64,000 nt of DNA from Photobacterium piscicola (GCF_900166965.1 NZ_FUZI01000001.1:558001-622000), one strand, 5' to 3'; shown: positions 28,677 through 38,726, numbered from the stretch's first letter. Notes: generated by a model from the sequence alone, not told the origin. Translations and numbers: made by a program.

Positions 28677-29073
28677 AGTAACTCCTTAATTACTTAGTCG
28701 TTTATAGTTACGTTATATCGACTAAATATCTGGGATATTAGTCACATAACGCATAAGGATGTACGCAACTGATATATTAAAGTGATTATTTCGCACATCC
28801 ATTCCTATGCAGTATTCATTTTATTTAAATAACGTAGCGCGTTACTTCATTATCTTAGTTCATGATTTGAAATTTTCGAGTGTAAGTTATTAAAGTCTTG
28901 ATGATTTTTAGCCATATGCGTCTTTATTGACGGTTAAGGTTTAATGATGTCTAAAAGTGGAGGCTTAATGTCTGCTATTTTAATCAAAAAAGAACGAAGC
29001 ATAATAGTTAGCTTCTTTCATTATCAGTATACAATGGCGAACTAAAGGTACTTTTGCTTCAAAGGAATTGACT
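28677..29073. other. Intergenic region, no clear gene
   Basis: About 400 bases. A GGAGG at 28959-28963 precedes an ATG that opens a 25-codon frame, but nothing else supports it. The region presumably holds divergent promoters for the 79-residue gene and the small membrane protein. Confidence 0.35.
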
Positions 29074-29328
29074 ATGTTATGGTTTTTAATGATAACGTTA
29101 CCGTTGGTGTTAGCGGGCGTTCATCAGCTATTTTTGATCTTAAATCTTTATCCTCGTAATAATAGTGTATTTATTATTCCTGCCATTATTATCAGTTACT
29201 GCATTTTTGCTGTTCATTCAGTATTTGATCGTGATGCGTTACCCGCTGTAATCATTGCTATTTACTATATTGGCTTAACCGCGATTACAGTTCGAGCAAC
29301 GATTCGACGATCAGCTGTGTTTAAATAA
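29074..29328 (+). CDS. Small hypothetical membrane protein, 84 residues
   Basis: Three predicted membrane segments: LWFLMITLPLVLAGVHQLFLI, VFIIPAIIISYCIFAVH, and VIIAIYYIGLTAITVRA, ending in a basic tail. Family not recognised. The start is the ATG at 29074, with AAAGGA ahead of it. It lies 41 bases before the RecX-like gene, so the two could be co-transcribed. Confidence 0.55.
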   Translation: MLWFLMITLPLVLAGVHQLFLILNLYPRNNSVFIIPAIIISYCIFAVHSVFDRDALPAVIIAIYYIGLTAITVRATIRRSAVFK

Positions 29329-29369
29329 TATTTTCATTCGAATTTTTATTATCAATAAGGGTTAATCAT

Positions 29370-30170
29370 ATGAAAAAACCGTATCCAGCAAAAACTATCC
29401 AGAATGTGATTAACAGTGCGATTTATCATCTCAATTTACGTGATCATACCGAGTATGAACTACGAAAAAAATTAGAGGCCAAAACAGAGCAACAAGATTG
29501 GATTGAGACTGTGTTGCAACAAATGAAAGATTTCGGTTATGTAAAAGAAGATCTTCAATTTGCACTGCACTTTAGTGAGATGGCTTTCTCTAATGAACAT
29601 GGACAACAGTACATTAAACAGAAATTAAAAGGTAAAGGTATTCCTGCAATCATCATTGAAGAAGCATTAATTGAGATTATGGAGAAAAAACAAGTGTCTG
29701 AACTTGATATGATCAAAAGTCGTTTAGATAGTTATGATGATTTTAGTCAAACCACCAAAGAGAAAATAACCAACGATCTCACTAAGCGAGGGTACAGTTT
29801 TCAAGATATTTCAAGAGCGATTGCTGAACATGATGCTGCCGATACGCTATTAACTAAAGCTAAAATCAAAGGCATGAATGCGGATCTTGAAACCGAAGTA
29901 TTGAAATTGGTGAGAAAGCTCAAAGGAAAAACAGTGATTAAGCAAGAGCTTAAAATGAAACATGTTGATATTACTAATCTTGAGCAAGTCTTCTATGATT
30001 TAGAGGAAGCGGGTGAGGTCGATTTTTATGAAAATTGCCAACTTGTACTAGCAAAAAAAAGGTTTGATTTATCGAATTTTAAAGACAAAAGTAAAGCCTA
30101 TGCGTATTTGTCATCAAAGGGTTATAACTCAGATGAAATCAAAGAAGCAATGGCTGCAGTAAGTAATTAA
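29370..30170 (+). CDS. RecX-like protein (long form)
   Basis: 266-residue, highly charged, all-helical protein. The first 120 residues match the RecX pattern of repeated three-helix bundles: LNLRDHTEYELRKKLEAKT, WIETVLQQMKDFGYVKEDLQ, and GQQYIKQKLKGKGIPAIIIEEAL. Similar repeats recur to the end (LTKRGYSFQDISRAIAEHDA, LSSKGYNSDEIKEAMAAV). Classical RecX (about 155 residues in E. coli) modulates RecA filaments; longer forms are known in other bacteria. No recA is adjacent. The stop codon (30168-30170) lies inside the outermost degenerate CRISPR repeat. Confidence 0.72.
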   Translation: MKKPYPAKTIQNVINSAIYHLNLRDHTEYELRKKLEAKTEQQDWIETVLQQMKDFGYVKEDLQFALHFSEMAFSNEHGQQYIKQKLKGKGIPAIIIEEALIEIMEKKQVSELDMIKSRLDSYDDFSQTTKEKITNDLTKRGYSFQDISRAIAEHDAADTLLTKAKIKGMNADLETEVLKLVRKLKGKTVIKQELKMKHVDITNLEQVFYDLEEAGEVDFYENCQLVLAKKRFDLSNFKDKSKAYAYLSSKGYNSDEIKEAMAAVSN

Positions 30171-30912
30171 AACTGCCTGTACGGCAGTGAACAACCTAAG
30201 CTTAACTTCTGTCAATGCCATGATTTTCTAAGCTGCCGGTACGGCAGTGAGCGATTTTAGAGACGAGCGGCGCTATTGGAAAATTTTCTAAGCTGCCTGT
30301 ACGGCAGTGAACCGGTGATGATTATCAGTGTGCAAAATACGTATTTTCTAAGCTGCCTGTACGGCAGTGAACTCTAGCCACAAATTAAGCTCGGCTTTGT
30401 CATTTTTCTAAGCTGCCTGTACGGCAGTGAACCTTTTTTATGTGATACATTCCCCAATTCATACTTTCTAAGCTGCCTGTACGGCAGTGAACATCTATCA
30501 TCTGGTAGAGCATTTATAGAATCTTTTCTAAGCTGCCTGTACGGCAGTGAACCCCAAGCCAATATGACGGTGGTATTAAGCGGTTTTCTAAGCTGCCTGT
30601 ACGGCAGTGAACAGGTGTGCAGAAAGAGCCCGCGAATAAACACGTTTCTAAGCTGCCTGTACGGCAGTGAACGAAGGCTTCAAAAACCAAATAGCAGGAA
30701 AGGCTTTCTAAGCTGCCTGTACGGCAGTGAACCAGCAGCATTGATCGGCAACTGTTGACCGCCGTTTCTAAGCTGCCTGTACGGCAGTGAACAAGCTAAT
30801 AATTCACGATTCGGAGCTGGATTATTTCTAAGCTGCCTGTACGGCAGTGAACGTCGGCCTGAAATTACAGTGGAAGCAAACCAGTTTCTAAGCTGCCTGT
30901 ACGGCAGTGAAC
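30165..30912 (-). CRISPR. Type I-F CRISPR array 1, 13 repeats and 12 spacers
   Basis: Perfectly regular 60-base period: 28-base repeat, 32-base spacers. On the minus strand the repeat begins GTTCACTGCCGTACAGG and ends CAGCTTAGAAA, the I-F type with stem CTGCC/GGCAG. Eleven repeats are identical. The one ending at 30252 has two substitutions, and the outermost one (30165-30192) has five in the end away from the leader, marking the old trailer end. The array is read leftward from the leader at 30913-31059, so the newest spacer is 30853-30884. It is diverging from cas1. Confidence 0.97.
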
Positions 30913-31059
30913 TGAAGCTTAATTAGTATAAGTGATTGCTTATAGAAGCTAAACAGTAAATTCCCACCAAATACCCTTATTTAAACTGATATTTTAAGTC
31001 GTTGTTTTATATAGTATGAGTTGTTATCAAATAAAAAAGGGTATTTGTGATTACACTCT
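30913..31059 (-). promoter_or_regulatory. Leader of CRISPR array 1
   Basis: AT-rich spacer between the newest repeat and the cas1 upstream hairpin. It contains an imperfect inverted repeat, AAATACCCTTATTT (30968-30981) against AAATAAAAAAGGGTATTT (31029-31046). It must carry the array promoter on the minus strand and the signals for spacer integration; exact sites cannot be set by eye. Confidence 0.7.
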
Positions 31060-31098
31060 AAACGAATTATACGCATTATGTATATAATTCGTTTTTTT
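31060..31098 (+). promoter_or_regulatory. Perfect palindrome with U-tract just before cas1
   Basis: AAACGAATTATA (31060-31071) and TATAATTCGTTT (31083-31094) pair perfectly over 12 bases, with an 11-base loop, and the right arm runs into seven T. It ends 16 bases before the cas1 ATG. It reads as an intrinsic terminator or attenuator in the cas1 direction, or as an operator, since it includes TATAAT at 31083-31088. Confidence 0.6.
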
Positions 31099-31114
31099 AT
31101 TGTTGGTGATTGCT

Positions 31115-32092
31115 ATGTGCGCTAAGTCTTTCACACCGAGTGAGCTAAAAACGATTATTCATTCTAAACGTGCCAATCTTTATTATTTACAGCATTGTCG
31201 CGTGTTAGTGAATGGTGGACGGGTTGAATATGTCACTGACGAAGGTAAGCAATCTTTATATTGGAATATCCCCATAGCAAACACGACCGCCATTATGCTT
31301 GGAACTGGTACATCGATTACTCAAGCTGCAATGCGCGAATTAGCTAAAGCTGGCGTGCTAGTCGGTTTTTGCGGTGGTGGCGGAACGCCGTTATTCTCAG
31401 CTAATGAAGTTGAACCTGATGTTAGTTGGTTAACACCGCAATCTGAATATCGACCAACAGAATATCTTCAATGGTGGGTGAGTTTCTGGTTTGATGACTT
31501 TAAACGTCTAGAAGCGGCAATACTTTTCCAACGAGTCCGATTACAGCAAATTAAAAAAGTATGGTTATCAGCAACCATGCAACGCGATAACAATTTCATT
31601 ATTGATGCCGAAAAACTAGAGCACATTTTATCTACGTTTGAAAATAAACTTAGTCATTGTCAAAACAGCACTGACTTATTGTTATTAGAAGCCGTCATGA
31701 CCAAAGCCTTATATAAACTCGCAGTCAATACAGTGCAATATGGTGAATTTACTCGTTCTTCGCGAGGAAATAGCACTGATATTGCTAATCGATTTTTAGA
31801 TCATGGTAACTATTTAGCTTATGGTTTAGGGGCGACCGCATGTTGGGTTATTGGATTGCCACATGGACTCGCCGTTCTACATGGTAAAACTCGTCGTGGT
31901 GGTTTAGTATTTGATGTTGCTGATTTAATAAAAGACGCGATTGTGCTCCCAAATGCTTTTATTGCCGCAATGGCAGGGGATGACGAACAAGAATTTCGTC
32001 AACGATGCTTGAATGGATTTAGAAAAGCCAATGCATTAGATGTGATGATCGATGCGATTAAAGACACAGCACAAGCGGTTGCAAAATTATAA
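31115..32092 (+). CDS. cas1: Type I-F CRISPR integrase Cas1
   Basis: 325-residue Cas1 of subtype I-F, the integrase that with Cas2 inserts new spacers at the leader end. Diagnostic blocks are LKTIIHSKRANLYYLQHCRV, GGRVEYVTDEGKQSLYWNIP, NTTAIMLGTGTSITQAAM, GVLVGFCGGGGTPLF, and the catalytic-region AVMTKALYKLAVN with the later YLAYGLGATACWVIGLPHGLA. TTG codons open the frame at 31100, but the ATG at 31115 gives the usual N-terminus. The stop TAA abuts the ATG of cas2-3. Confidence 0.96.
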   Translation: MCAKSFTPSELKTIIHSKRANLYYLQHCRVLVNGGRVEYVTDEGKQSLYWNIPIANTTAIMLGTGTSITQAAMRELAKAGVLVGFCGGGGTPLFSANEVEPDVSWLTPQSEYRPTEYLQWWVSFWFDDFKRLEAAILFQRVRLQQIKKVWLSATMQRDNNFIIDAEKLEHILSTFENKLSHCQNSTDLLLLEAVMTKALYKLAVNTVQYGEFTRSSRGNSTDIANRFLDHGNYLAYGLGATACWVIGLPHGLAVLHGKTRRGGLVFDVADLIKDAIVLPNAFIAAMAGDDEQEFRQRCLNGFRKANALDVMIDAIKDTAQAVAKL

Positions 32093-35000
32093 ATGAATAT
32101 TCTTCTTATCTCTCAATGTAATAAAAAAGCCCTTGATGAAACCCGTAAAGTGCTGGATCAATTTGCAGAACGTAAAGGTGATCGTACATGGCAAACGCCG
32201 ATTACGTTAGAAGGCTTAAAAACATTACGTCAATTATTAAAGCAAACCGCAAGGCGGAATACTGCGGTCGCTTGCCATTGGATTCGAGGCGCAAATAATA
32301 CCGAACTAATGTGGATTGTCGGTAATAAACGTCGTTTCAATGAACAGGGTACAGTACCCACAAATACAACTGAGCGTAATATTCTGCGTTCGGAAGATGA
32401 AAATGGCTGGCAAAGTAACTATGCTGTTGCATTAATGGCATCACTTGCGGGTTTATTTCATGATGTAGGTAAAGCTAACAGCTTATTTCAACAGAAACTA
32501 ACGGGCAAAGGGAATATTGCTGAGCCATTGCGGCATGAATGGCTATCGTTGTTAGTTTTTCAAGCATTTGCAAAGAATAAAACCGATGATCAATGGCTAA
32601 CAGAATTAGCGGATTTATCACCACAAAAAATTAGCAAGATTGTTAATGATGTGCACTATACCCCAGCGTTGTCACCGTTTATTGGCCTGACCGAATTAGC
32701 AAAAACGATTGGATGGTTAATTGTTTCTCACCATCGCTTGCCGACTTATCAACTGTCAGACTTTAAGCCGACAATTGGTGATTCAGATGATTGGTTAGAA
32801 CAAAAACTGTGCCCTGAGTGGAATGCAAAAAATCATAAAAACCCTGAGTTAATCGCAAAAATAGCGGATAACTTTATTTTCCCTCATGGTATTCCACTAC
32901 AAAGTCAAACATGGCAAAACAAAGCGCAACAGCTGGCGAAACGAGCATTAGCACACCCGAATTTGCGTCATTTTGGACAATGTGAGAACGCATTTCCACT
33001 GCATATGGCACGATTAAGTTTAATGCTTGCTGATCACTGCTATTCATCAAGTCAGCCTGTTGTCGCTTGGCAAGATCCTCTCTACAAAGCTTATGCAAAT
33101 ACCGATCGTAAAACGGGGAAATTAAAACAAAAATTAGATGAGCATAATATCGGAGTAGCGCAGTTAGCCTATCGATTAAGCTTAGGCTTACCAAAATTAC
33201 GCTTGAGTCTACCTGCGATTACTCGTCATTCGTTATTTAAAAAACGTACCACAATTAATAAATTTCGCTGGCAAGATAAAGCCTATGATCTGGCGTGTTC
33301 GGTGCGTGATATTTCTGAGGTTCACGGCTTTTTTGGGGTCAATATGGCGTCAACGGGGTGTGGTAAAACCTTTGCCAATGCGCGAATTATGTATGGATTA
33401 GCCAATCAACAACAAGGGTGTCGATTTAGCATTGCTTTAGGACTGCGAACATTAACCCTACAAACAGGGGATGCACTCAAAGATCGTTTAAAACTGGATA
33501 GTGATGATTTAGCTGTGTTAGTCGGATCGCAAGCTGTTAAAGATCTGCATCAAAGTAAGCTCACAATTCAGCAAGAAGCAAAAGCACAACAAACAGGCAG
33601 TGAGTCGGAAACGTTATTTTCAGAGCATATGTATGTTAGTTATGACGGTAGCCTTGATGATGGTCATCTTAGTCAGTGGCTCAAGCAAAAACCAACTATT
33701 CATAAATTGGTCAGTGCTCCGATTACGGTGAGTACCATTGATTATTTAATGCCAGCCACAGAGGGTACGCGAGGCGGGCAGCAAATTGCACCTATGTTGC
33801 GATTATTTACAGGGGATCTGATTCTTGATGAGCCTGATGATTTTGGCTTAGAAGATTTACCTGCATTATGCCGTTTAGTCCATTGGGCTGGCATGTTAGG
33901 TTCACGAGTATTACTGTCATCAGCGACGTTAGCACCGTCATTAATTACTGCTTTATTTAAAGCCTATTCTCATGGTCGCCAGCAATATAACCATAGCCAC
34001 GGCATTACCGAAACAACAGTACAATGTGGCTGGTTTGATGAATTTAATGCGCAATCAGTTTGTATTGATGATGCTGATTTCAAACAACAACACACGCAGT
34101 TTATTACCCAACGAGCAAAAACACTGAACCGTAAATCATTACCCTTACGCCAAGCTGAGTTAATGCCTTTAGACGCGGAAAAATTAACGCAAACCGATGC
34201 GGTTAATTATCTATCAAGCCATATTCAACAGGCGATTTACACTTTAGATGAACGGCATCGCCAAGTTGCACCAAACGATAAAACCATTTCGATTGGCTTA
34301 GTTAGAATGGCAAATATTGAACCCTTAATTGCGGTGGGTGAGTCGTTATTATCAATGCCGACACCAGATAATACCTGTGTTCATTATTGTTTTTATCATA
34401 GCCAGCATCCCATGGCAGTTAGAGCGCATATAGAGCAACAGTTAGACACGGTGTTAATGCGCGATCCTGCAGATTCACAAGCAATATTGGATTTACCTCA
34501 AATCAAAACTGCATTAGAACAACAGCCTCAACAACATCATATCTTTGTGGTGGTCGCCACTGCGGTGGCAGAAGTTGGGCGCGATCATGATTATGATTGG
34601 GCAGTGGTTGAACCCAGTTCAATGCGGTCGATTATTCAGTTAGCCGGGCGTATTCAGCGTCATCGCCAATGTGTGCCTAATTCACCCAATATCATGATAT
34701 TAACTAAAAATATTAAGGCATTATTAGGTACAGATGTTGCGTATTGTAATCCTGGTTTTGAGCTGCCTAAAAATGATCTAAATAAAGGACATTTGCGGTT
34801 AAATCAACATGATTTGACTAAATTGTTAGTCGCTGACGACTATCAGACTATCTCTGCTTACCCACGATTTGTGGAACCAGAACCATTAAAGCTACCATTT
34901 GGTTTAATTGAGTTAGAACACTACGCATTGATTTATACCTTATTTAAAGACAGTGCTAAGAAGGTTGAATACTGGTGGTTGCAACCGTATTTACACTTAT

Positions 35001-35362
35001 TTGGCGAATATCAGAGCCAAACACGGTTTCGACAATCTCTACCGCAAACGGAATATTATTTCTTTATCGATGATGACGATCAAGCGCTGAGCATTAAAGT
35101 GCGTGATGAATACAGCGGTGAGTTTGTTAATAAAACCGAGCTGTTTCATCTTGCGGCGATAGACAATATCGCGAATGGAAATCAAGCGTGGTTTGATTGT
35201 CAATACAGCGCAGTGTATGACGAGCTAAGTGACATCTTTGATAAAGACAGTGAGCAGATCAGTGAATTATTTGGTGGTATAAACCTTAATGATTCGAATA
35301 AAACCCCACGATTTCATTACCATCCGTGGCTAGGAGTGTTTGAGGGGAAATATAGGACGTAA
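32093..35362 (+). CDS. cas3f: Cas2-Cas3 fusion, type I-F helicase-nuclease
   Basis: 1089-residue fusion found only in I-F systems. An N-terminal Cas2-like domain (MNILLISQCNKKALDETRKVLDQFA) spans residues 1-90. The HD nuclease follows with FHDVGK (His123-Asp124) and ISHHRLP-like VSHHRLP. The SF2 helicase has Walker A STGCGKT near 420, the DEPDD box near 579, SSATLAP near 608 and AGRIQRHRQ. It unwinds and degrades target DNA after Csy-complex recognition and, through the Cas2 part, joins Cas1 in adaptation. All catalytic motifs appear intact. Confidence 0.96.
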   Translation: MNILLISQCNKKALDETRKVLDQFAERKGDRTWQTPITLEGLKTLRQLLKQTARRNTAVACHWIRGANNTELMWIVGNKRRFNEQGTVPTNTTERNILRSEDENGWQSNYAVALMASLAGLFHDVGKANSLFQQKLTGKGNIAEPLRHEWLSLLVFQAFAKNKTDDQWLTELADLSPQKISKIVNDVHYTPALSPFIGLTELAKTIGWLIVSHHRLPTYQLSDFKPTIGDSDDWLEQKLCPEWNAKNHKNPELIAKIADNFIFPHGIPLQSQTWQNKAQQLAKRALAHPNLRHFGQCENAFPLHMARLSLMLADHCYSSSQPVVAWQDPLYKAYANTDRKTGKLKQKLDEHNIGVAQLAYRLSLGLPKLRLSLPAITRHSLFKKRTTINKFRWQDKAYDLACSVRDISEVHGFFGVNMASTGCGKTFANARIMYGLANQQQGCRFSIALGLRTLTLQTGDALKDRLKLDSDDLAVLVGSQAVKDLHQSKLTIQQEAKAQQTGSESETLFSEHMYVSYDGSLDDGHLSQWLKQKPTIHKLVSAPITVSTIDYLMPATEGTRGGQQIAPMLRLFTGDLILDEPDDFGLEDLPALCRLVHWAGMLGSRVLLSSATLAPSLITALFKAYSHGRQQYNHSHGITETTVQCGWFDEFNAQSVCIDDADFKQQHTQFITQRAKTLNRKSLPLRQAELMPLDAEKLTQTDAVNYLSSHIQQAIYTLDERHRQVAPNDKTISIGLVRMANIEPLIAVGESLLSMPTPDNTCVHYCFYHSQHPMAVRAHIEQQLDTVLMRDPADSQAILDLPQIKTALEQQPQQHHIFVVVATAVAEVGRDHDYDWAVVEPSSMRSIIQLAGRIQRHRQCVPNSPNIMILTKNIKALLGTDVAYCNPGFELPKNDLNKGHLRLNQHDLTKLLVADDYQTISAYPRFVEPEPLKLPFGLIELEHYALIYTLFKDSAKKVEYWWLQPYLHLFGEYQSQTRFRQSLPQTEYYFFIDDDDQALSIKVRDEYSGEFVNKTELFHLAAIDNIANGNQAWFDCQYSAVYDELSDIFDKDSEQISELFGGINLNDSNKTPRFHYHPWLGVFEGKYRT

Positions 35363-35495
35363 AGGTATTATTTTTTCTTTGTTTTGTAGATAATTCCTCA
35401 TAAATGCATATAGATATATGTTGTAGCAATGTTTAACTTGATGCTTATATCGTTAGGTTTATATTTGGCGTGGTAAATTCGGCTCTGGAGTTGCT

Positions 35496-36767
35496 ATGCA
35501 AATTGAAATCAGCATGTTAGTTCAAGCGTACATTGAACAACGGCGACAAACAAAATCAGATGAAATAGAAAAGAAAAAAAATGTCAAAAATGGAGTGTCG
35601 GAAACAGAATTAGCTAATTTAAATGAACTTATAAAAATTATTAATCAAGATTTTGAAGTTCAAACATGGCTTACAAATGCCGCCGTTAGAGCAAAACAAA
35701 TCAGTTTAGCAACCCATGCCGTCAAGTTTACTCATGGCAGTGCAAAAGGCAGTAATATCTTAGCATTAGCCTTGAACACTGATGCTCCATATCTTGATTC
35801 TTCAGCAATAATAGCACCTGCCGTTGATGCCGTGGGTAATGCTGCTGCGCTAGATGTGGCTAAATTACTCCAGCTTGATGATGGTAATGCCACATTGGCT
35901 ATTTATTTATCACAAGGGGACGATCATGTTTTACGTTCTTTGGCGAGTAGTGATGAGCAATGCCAATTATGGGCTGATGGGTTGCGTCAAGCATTAGAAG
36001 TTAAAACACCCAGTAGCCATACCTTAGCCAAACAAATATATTTTCCTGTTGGTGATAATCAATATCACCTTATTAGCCCGTTATATTCATCAGCCTTAGC
36101 CCATGAACTATTTCATCAGGTACAACATTCCCGTTTTAGTGATGAGATGAAAGTTGCCAGAGAAGCGTACCGTAAAAAGCAACCGAGTGATGTTGATGTG
36201 GTGCGTTATTCGAATTTAGCGGTAACCATTAGTGGTGGTTCAAAGCCTCAAAATATCTCGCAATTAAATTCAAAACGTTACGGTAAAACCTATTTATTCC
36301 CTTGTACTGCGCCTGATTGGAAAAGCCAATATCAACCACCCATGTTTGGTTCAAATTGGTTTGATAGCCGAGAAGTGGGACGTGATACCTATTATCTAAT
36401 TAAATTACTGGCTGAATTTTTAGTCAAAGTAAAACTCTTAGATAGCAATATTCGTATTCGTCAACGCCGTGATCGATTAGCTGATCAAATCCTTGATAGT
36501 ATTTTAACCTTGGCGGCTAGCCATCAAACAAATACGCGAGGCTGGAGTCAAGATAGTGAATTATCACTTGCCCAACAGTGCTGGTTAGATCCTCAAGCCG
36601 ATCATCTGTATGACGGCGATTGGCAAACGGAAGTCAGCCGTGATTTTGGTTTATGGCTTAATAACCGTTTAGAAAAGGTTAGTCAGCAACAATTAATGTT
36701 AGGCAGTGAGGCATTGCAGCATTGGCAAACATTATGTCATGACGCTATTCGTGAGGCAGGACGATGA
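35496..36767 (+). CDS. csy1: Csy1 (Cas8f), large subunit of the I-F effector
   Basis: 423-residue large subunit that recognises the CC PAM in the Csy surveillance complex. Typical blocks are VRAKQISLATHAVKFTHGSAKGSN, LYSSALAHELFHQVQHSRFSDE, ISGGSKPQNISQLNSKRYGKTYLF, and SNWFDSREVGRD. It starts 133 bases after cas2-3, so the effector genes may use their own promoter. It overlaps csy2 by four bases (ATGA). Confidence 0.95.
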   Translation: MQIEISMLVQAYIEQRRQTKSDEIEKKKNVKNGVSETELANLNELIKIINQDFEVQTWLTNAAVRAKQISLATHAVKFTHGSAKGSNILALALNTDAPYLDSSAIIAPAVDAVGNAAALDVAKLLQLDDGNATLAIYLSQGDDHVLRSLASSDEQCQLWADGLRQALEVKTPSSHTLAKQIYFPVGDNQYHLISPLYSSALAHELFHQVQHSRFSDEMKVAREAYRKKQPSDVDVVRYSNLAVTISGGSKPQNISQLNSKRYGKTYLFPCTAPDWKSQYQPPMFGSNWFDSREVGRDTYYLIKLLAEFLVKVKLLDSNIRIRQRRDRLADQILDSILTLAASHQTNTRGWSQDSELSLAQQCWLDPQADHLYDGDWQTEVSRDFGLWLNNRLEKVSQQQLMLGSEALQHWQTLCHDAIREAGR

Positions 36768-37708
36768 GTTTATTTATTATTAAAAATATGCACATTGAAG
36801 GTGCAAACGCGATTGCAGGCTTTACTTATGGTTTTCCAGCGATTACTCAATTTTTAGGGTTTGTGCACGCATTATCACGCAACGTTAAGTTTCAATATGG
36901 GATCAGTTTTGATGGCTGTGCAGTGATGTGCCACCAGTATCAAGTGCATGCTTATCGGGGCAGTGATTGGGATGATTATGGTTTTGCATTAACTCGTAAT
37001 CCTTTAGCGAAAGACGGTAAAACAGCACCTATCGTTGAAGAAGGGAAAATGAACCTTTGTGTATCATTACTAATTGAATGCAAAGGTTTTAGTGGCGGTA
37101 ACAGCGACCAAGAACAAAGCATCATTGACGCTATAAAAACGTTAGCATTAAGTCAACGTTGTGCTGGTGGACATATTACCCATATTGAAGCGTGTCATTT
37201 TAAACCAATGCCGAATGAGGCCAGTGGTTGTCGTAAACTTTTACGACCATTGTTACCAGGGTTTATTTTATGTGATCGTAGCGATTATCTACAGCAACAT
37301 AATGAAAGTAATGATCAAAATATGATCATGAATTGGCTCGATTTTAGTGCCTTACGTTACCGTTATGAAACGCTGACGGAAAGTGACAGTGTAGCGGCAG
37401 AACAGGGGCAGTGGGAACGTGTCAATAAGCCTCAAAGTGGCTATTTAATACCACTGATGATCGGCTATAAACAAATTAGCGAGGTATTTGATGCCGGAGT
37501 GGTGGCTAATGTTCGTGATAACACAACCCCATTTGCGTTTACTGAAGCGGTTTATAGTGTCGGTGAGTGGATAGGCAGTCCGAGTCGGGTTGAATCTATC
37601 AATCAAATCTTATGGCGTTATCAATATCGTTCACCGTATTACTTATGCCGCGCCCAACAATCTATTCATTCTATTGAAAGTAATGAAGATTTAAACGTTT
37701 ATTATTAA
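36764..37708 (+). CDS. csy2: Csy2 (Cas5f)
   Basis: 314-residue Cas5-like subunit that caps the 5' handle of the crRNA together with Csy1. It has [34 protein letters not shown], a strongly conserved N-terminus of Csy2, and the later [19 protein letters not shown] and [14 protein letters not shown] blocks. Translation is coupled to csy1 through the ATGA overlap. Confidence 0.95.
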   Translation: MSLFIIKNMHIEGANAIAGFTYGFPAITQFLGFVHALSRNVKFQYGISFDGCAVMCHQYQVHAYRGSDWDDYGFALTRNPLAKDGKTAPIVEEGKMNLCVSLLIECKGFSGGNSDQEQSIIDAIKTLALSQRCAGGHITHIEACHFKPMPNEASGCRKLLRPLLPGFILCDRSDYLQQHNESNDQNMIMNWLDFSALRYRYETLTESDSVAAEQGQWERVNKPQSGYLIPLMIGYKQISEVFDAGVVANVRDNTTPFAFTEAVYSVGEWIGSPSRVESINQILWRYQYRSPYYLCRAQQSIHSIESNEDLNVYY

Positions 37709-37727
37709 ATTCCCAAGGATGTATACA

Positions 37728-38726
37728 ATGATAACCAAGTTAACCACACCATCAGTTTTAGCTTTTGAAGGCAAATTGGCTTGTTCAGATGCCGTTATGG
37801 CTGCAGGTAATTGGAATGAAATAGCCACTAATATAAATTGGCGGCCTATTGCTGTGAATGAGAAATCAGTGCGTGGTACGATTTCTAATCGCATGAAAGG
37901 GCCAAAAGCAAATGATCCGGCTAAACTAGATGCTGAAATTCAAAAGGCAAATTTACAGACAGTAGATAATGCCGCATTACCGTTTGATTGCGACACGCTC
38001 AAATTGACTTTTACGTTGCGTGTACTCGGTGATTTAAATGTTCCTTCTACGTGTAATAATCCTGATTACCAAGCGGCATTAAGTCAATTGATTAAAGGCT
38101 ATGTTACTGATCATGGGTTTAAAGAATTAGCGACACGTTATGCTACTAATCTTGCTAATGGTCGCTTCCTATGGCGTAACCGTGTTGGGGCTGAAAATGT
38201 GGTGGTAACAGTACAACACCAGGATCAACTGTGGACATTTGACAGTTTAGATTTCAGCTTACGTCAATTTACAGTTGCGAATGGTGATTTAGCCGCATTA
38301 TCACAAGTGATTGAACAAGGTTTATTAGGCGAAAAAGCAACCTTATTAACGGTGACTGCTTTTGTACAATTAGGTCATGGTCAAACAGTATTCCCATCTC
38401 AAGAATTAGTCATGAATACGGGTTCTGGTGATAAGAGTAAGTATCTGTATCAACTAAATGGTCAAGCGGCAATGCACTCCCAAAAAATTGGTAATGCATT
38501 ACGCACCATTGATACATGGCATCCTGAAACAGATGAAGTTGGACCGATTGCCGTTGAACCTTATGGTTCAGTAACGAATCGTGGTAAAGCCTACCGTCAA
38601 CCTAAAGAAAAAACGGATTTCTATAACTTACTAGATAACTGGTTATTGAAAGACAAAGCGCCTGAATTAGATCAGCAACACTATGCTATGGCGATGTTGG
38701 TGCGTGGCGGCGTGTTTGGAGAATAG
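37728..38726 (+). CDS. csy3: Csy3 (Cas7f), backbone subunit
   Basis: 332-residue Cas7-type backbone protein, six copies of which line the crRNA spacer. Diagnostic blocks are [43 protein letters not shown] and [21 protein letters not shown]. The frame opens at an ATG at 37719, but AAGGA at 37713-37717 spaces well with the ATG at 37728 ([10 protein letters not shown]), the start I chose. Confidence 0.95.
   Translation: MITKLTTPSVLAFEGKLACSDAVMAAGNWNEIATNINWRPIAVNEKSVRGTISNRMKGPKANDPAKLDAEIQKANLQTVDNAALPFDCDTLKLTFTLRVLGDLNVPSTCNNPDYQAALSQLIKGYVTDHGFKELATRYATNLANGRFLWRNRVGAENVVVTVQHQDQLWTFDSLDFSLRQFTVANGDLAALSQVIEQGLLGEKATLLTVTAFVQLGHGQTVFPSQELVMNTGSGDKSKYLYQLNGQAAMHSQKIGNALRTIDTWHPETDEVGPIAVEPYGSVTNRGKAYRQPKEKTDFYNLLDNWLLKDKAPELDQQHYAMAMLVRGGVFGE

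Noticed and set aside
28965..29045. 25-codon frame after a GGAGG in the gap before the small membrane protein gene
   Set aside because: Only the Shine-Dalgarno supports it; the peptide shows no recognisable feature and the frame is too short to judge.
30374..30758. Three open frames within CRISPR array 1 that encode repeats such as SLPYRQLRK, VHCRTGSLE and LSCLYGSE
   Set aside because: They are translations of the 60-base CRISPR period, which is a multiple of three. No ribosome sites and no protein-like composition.
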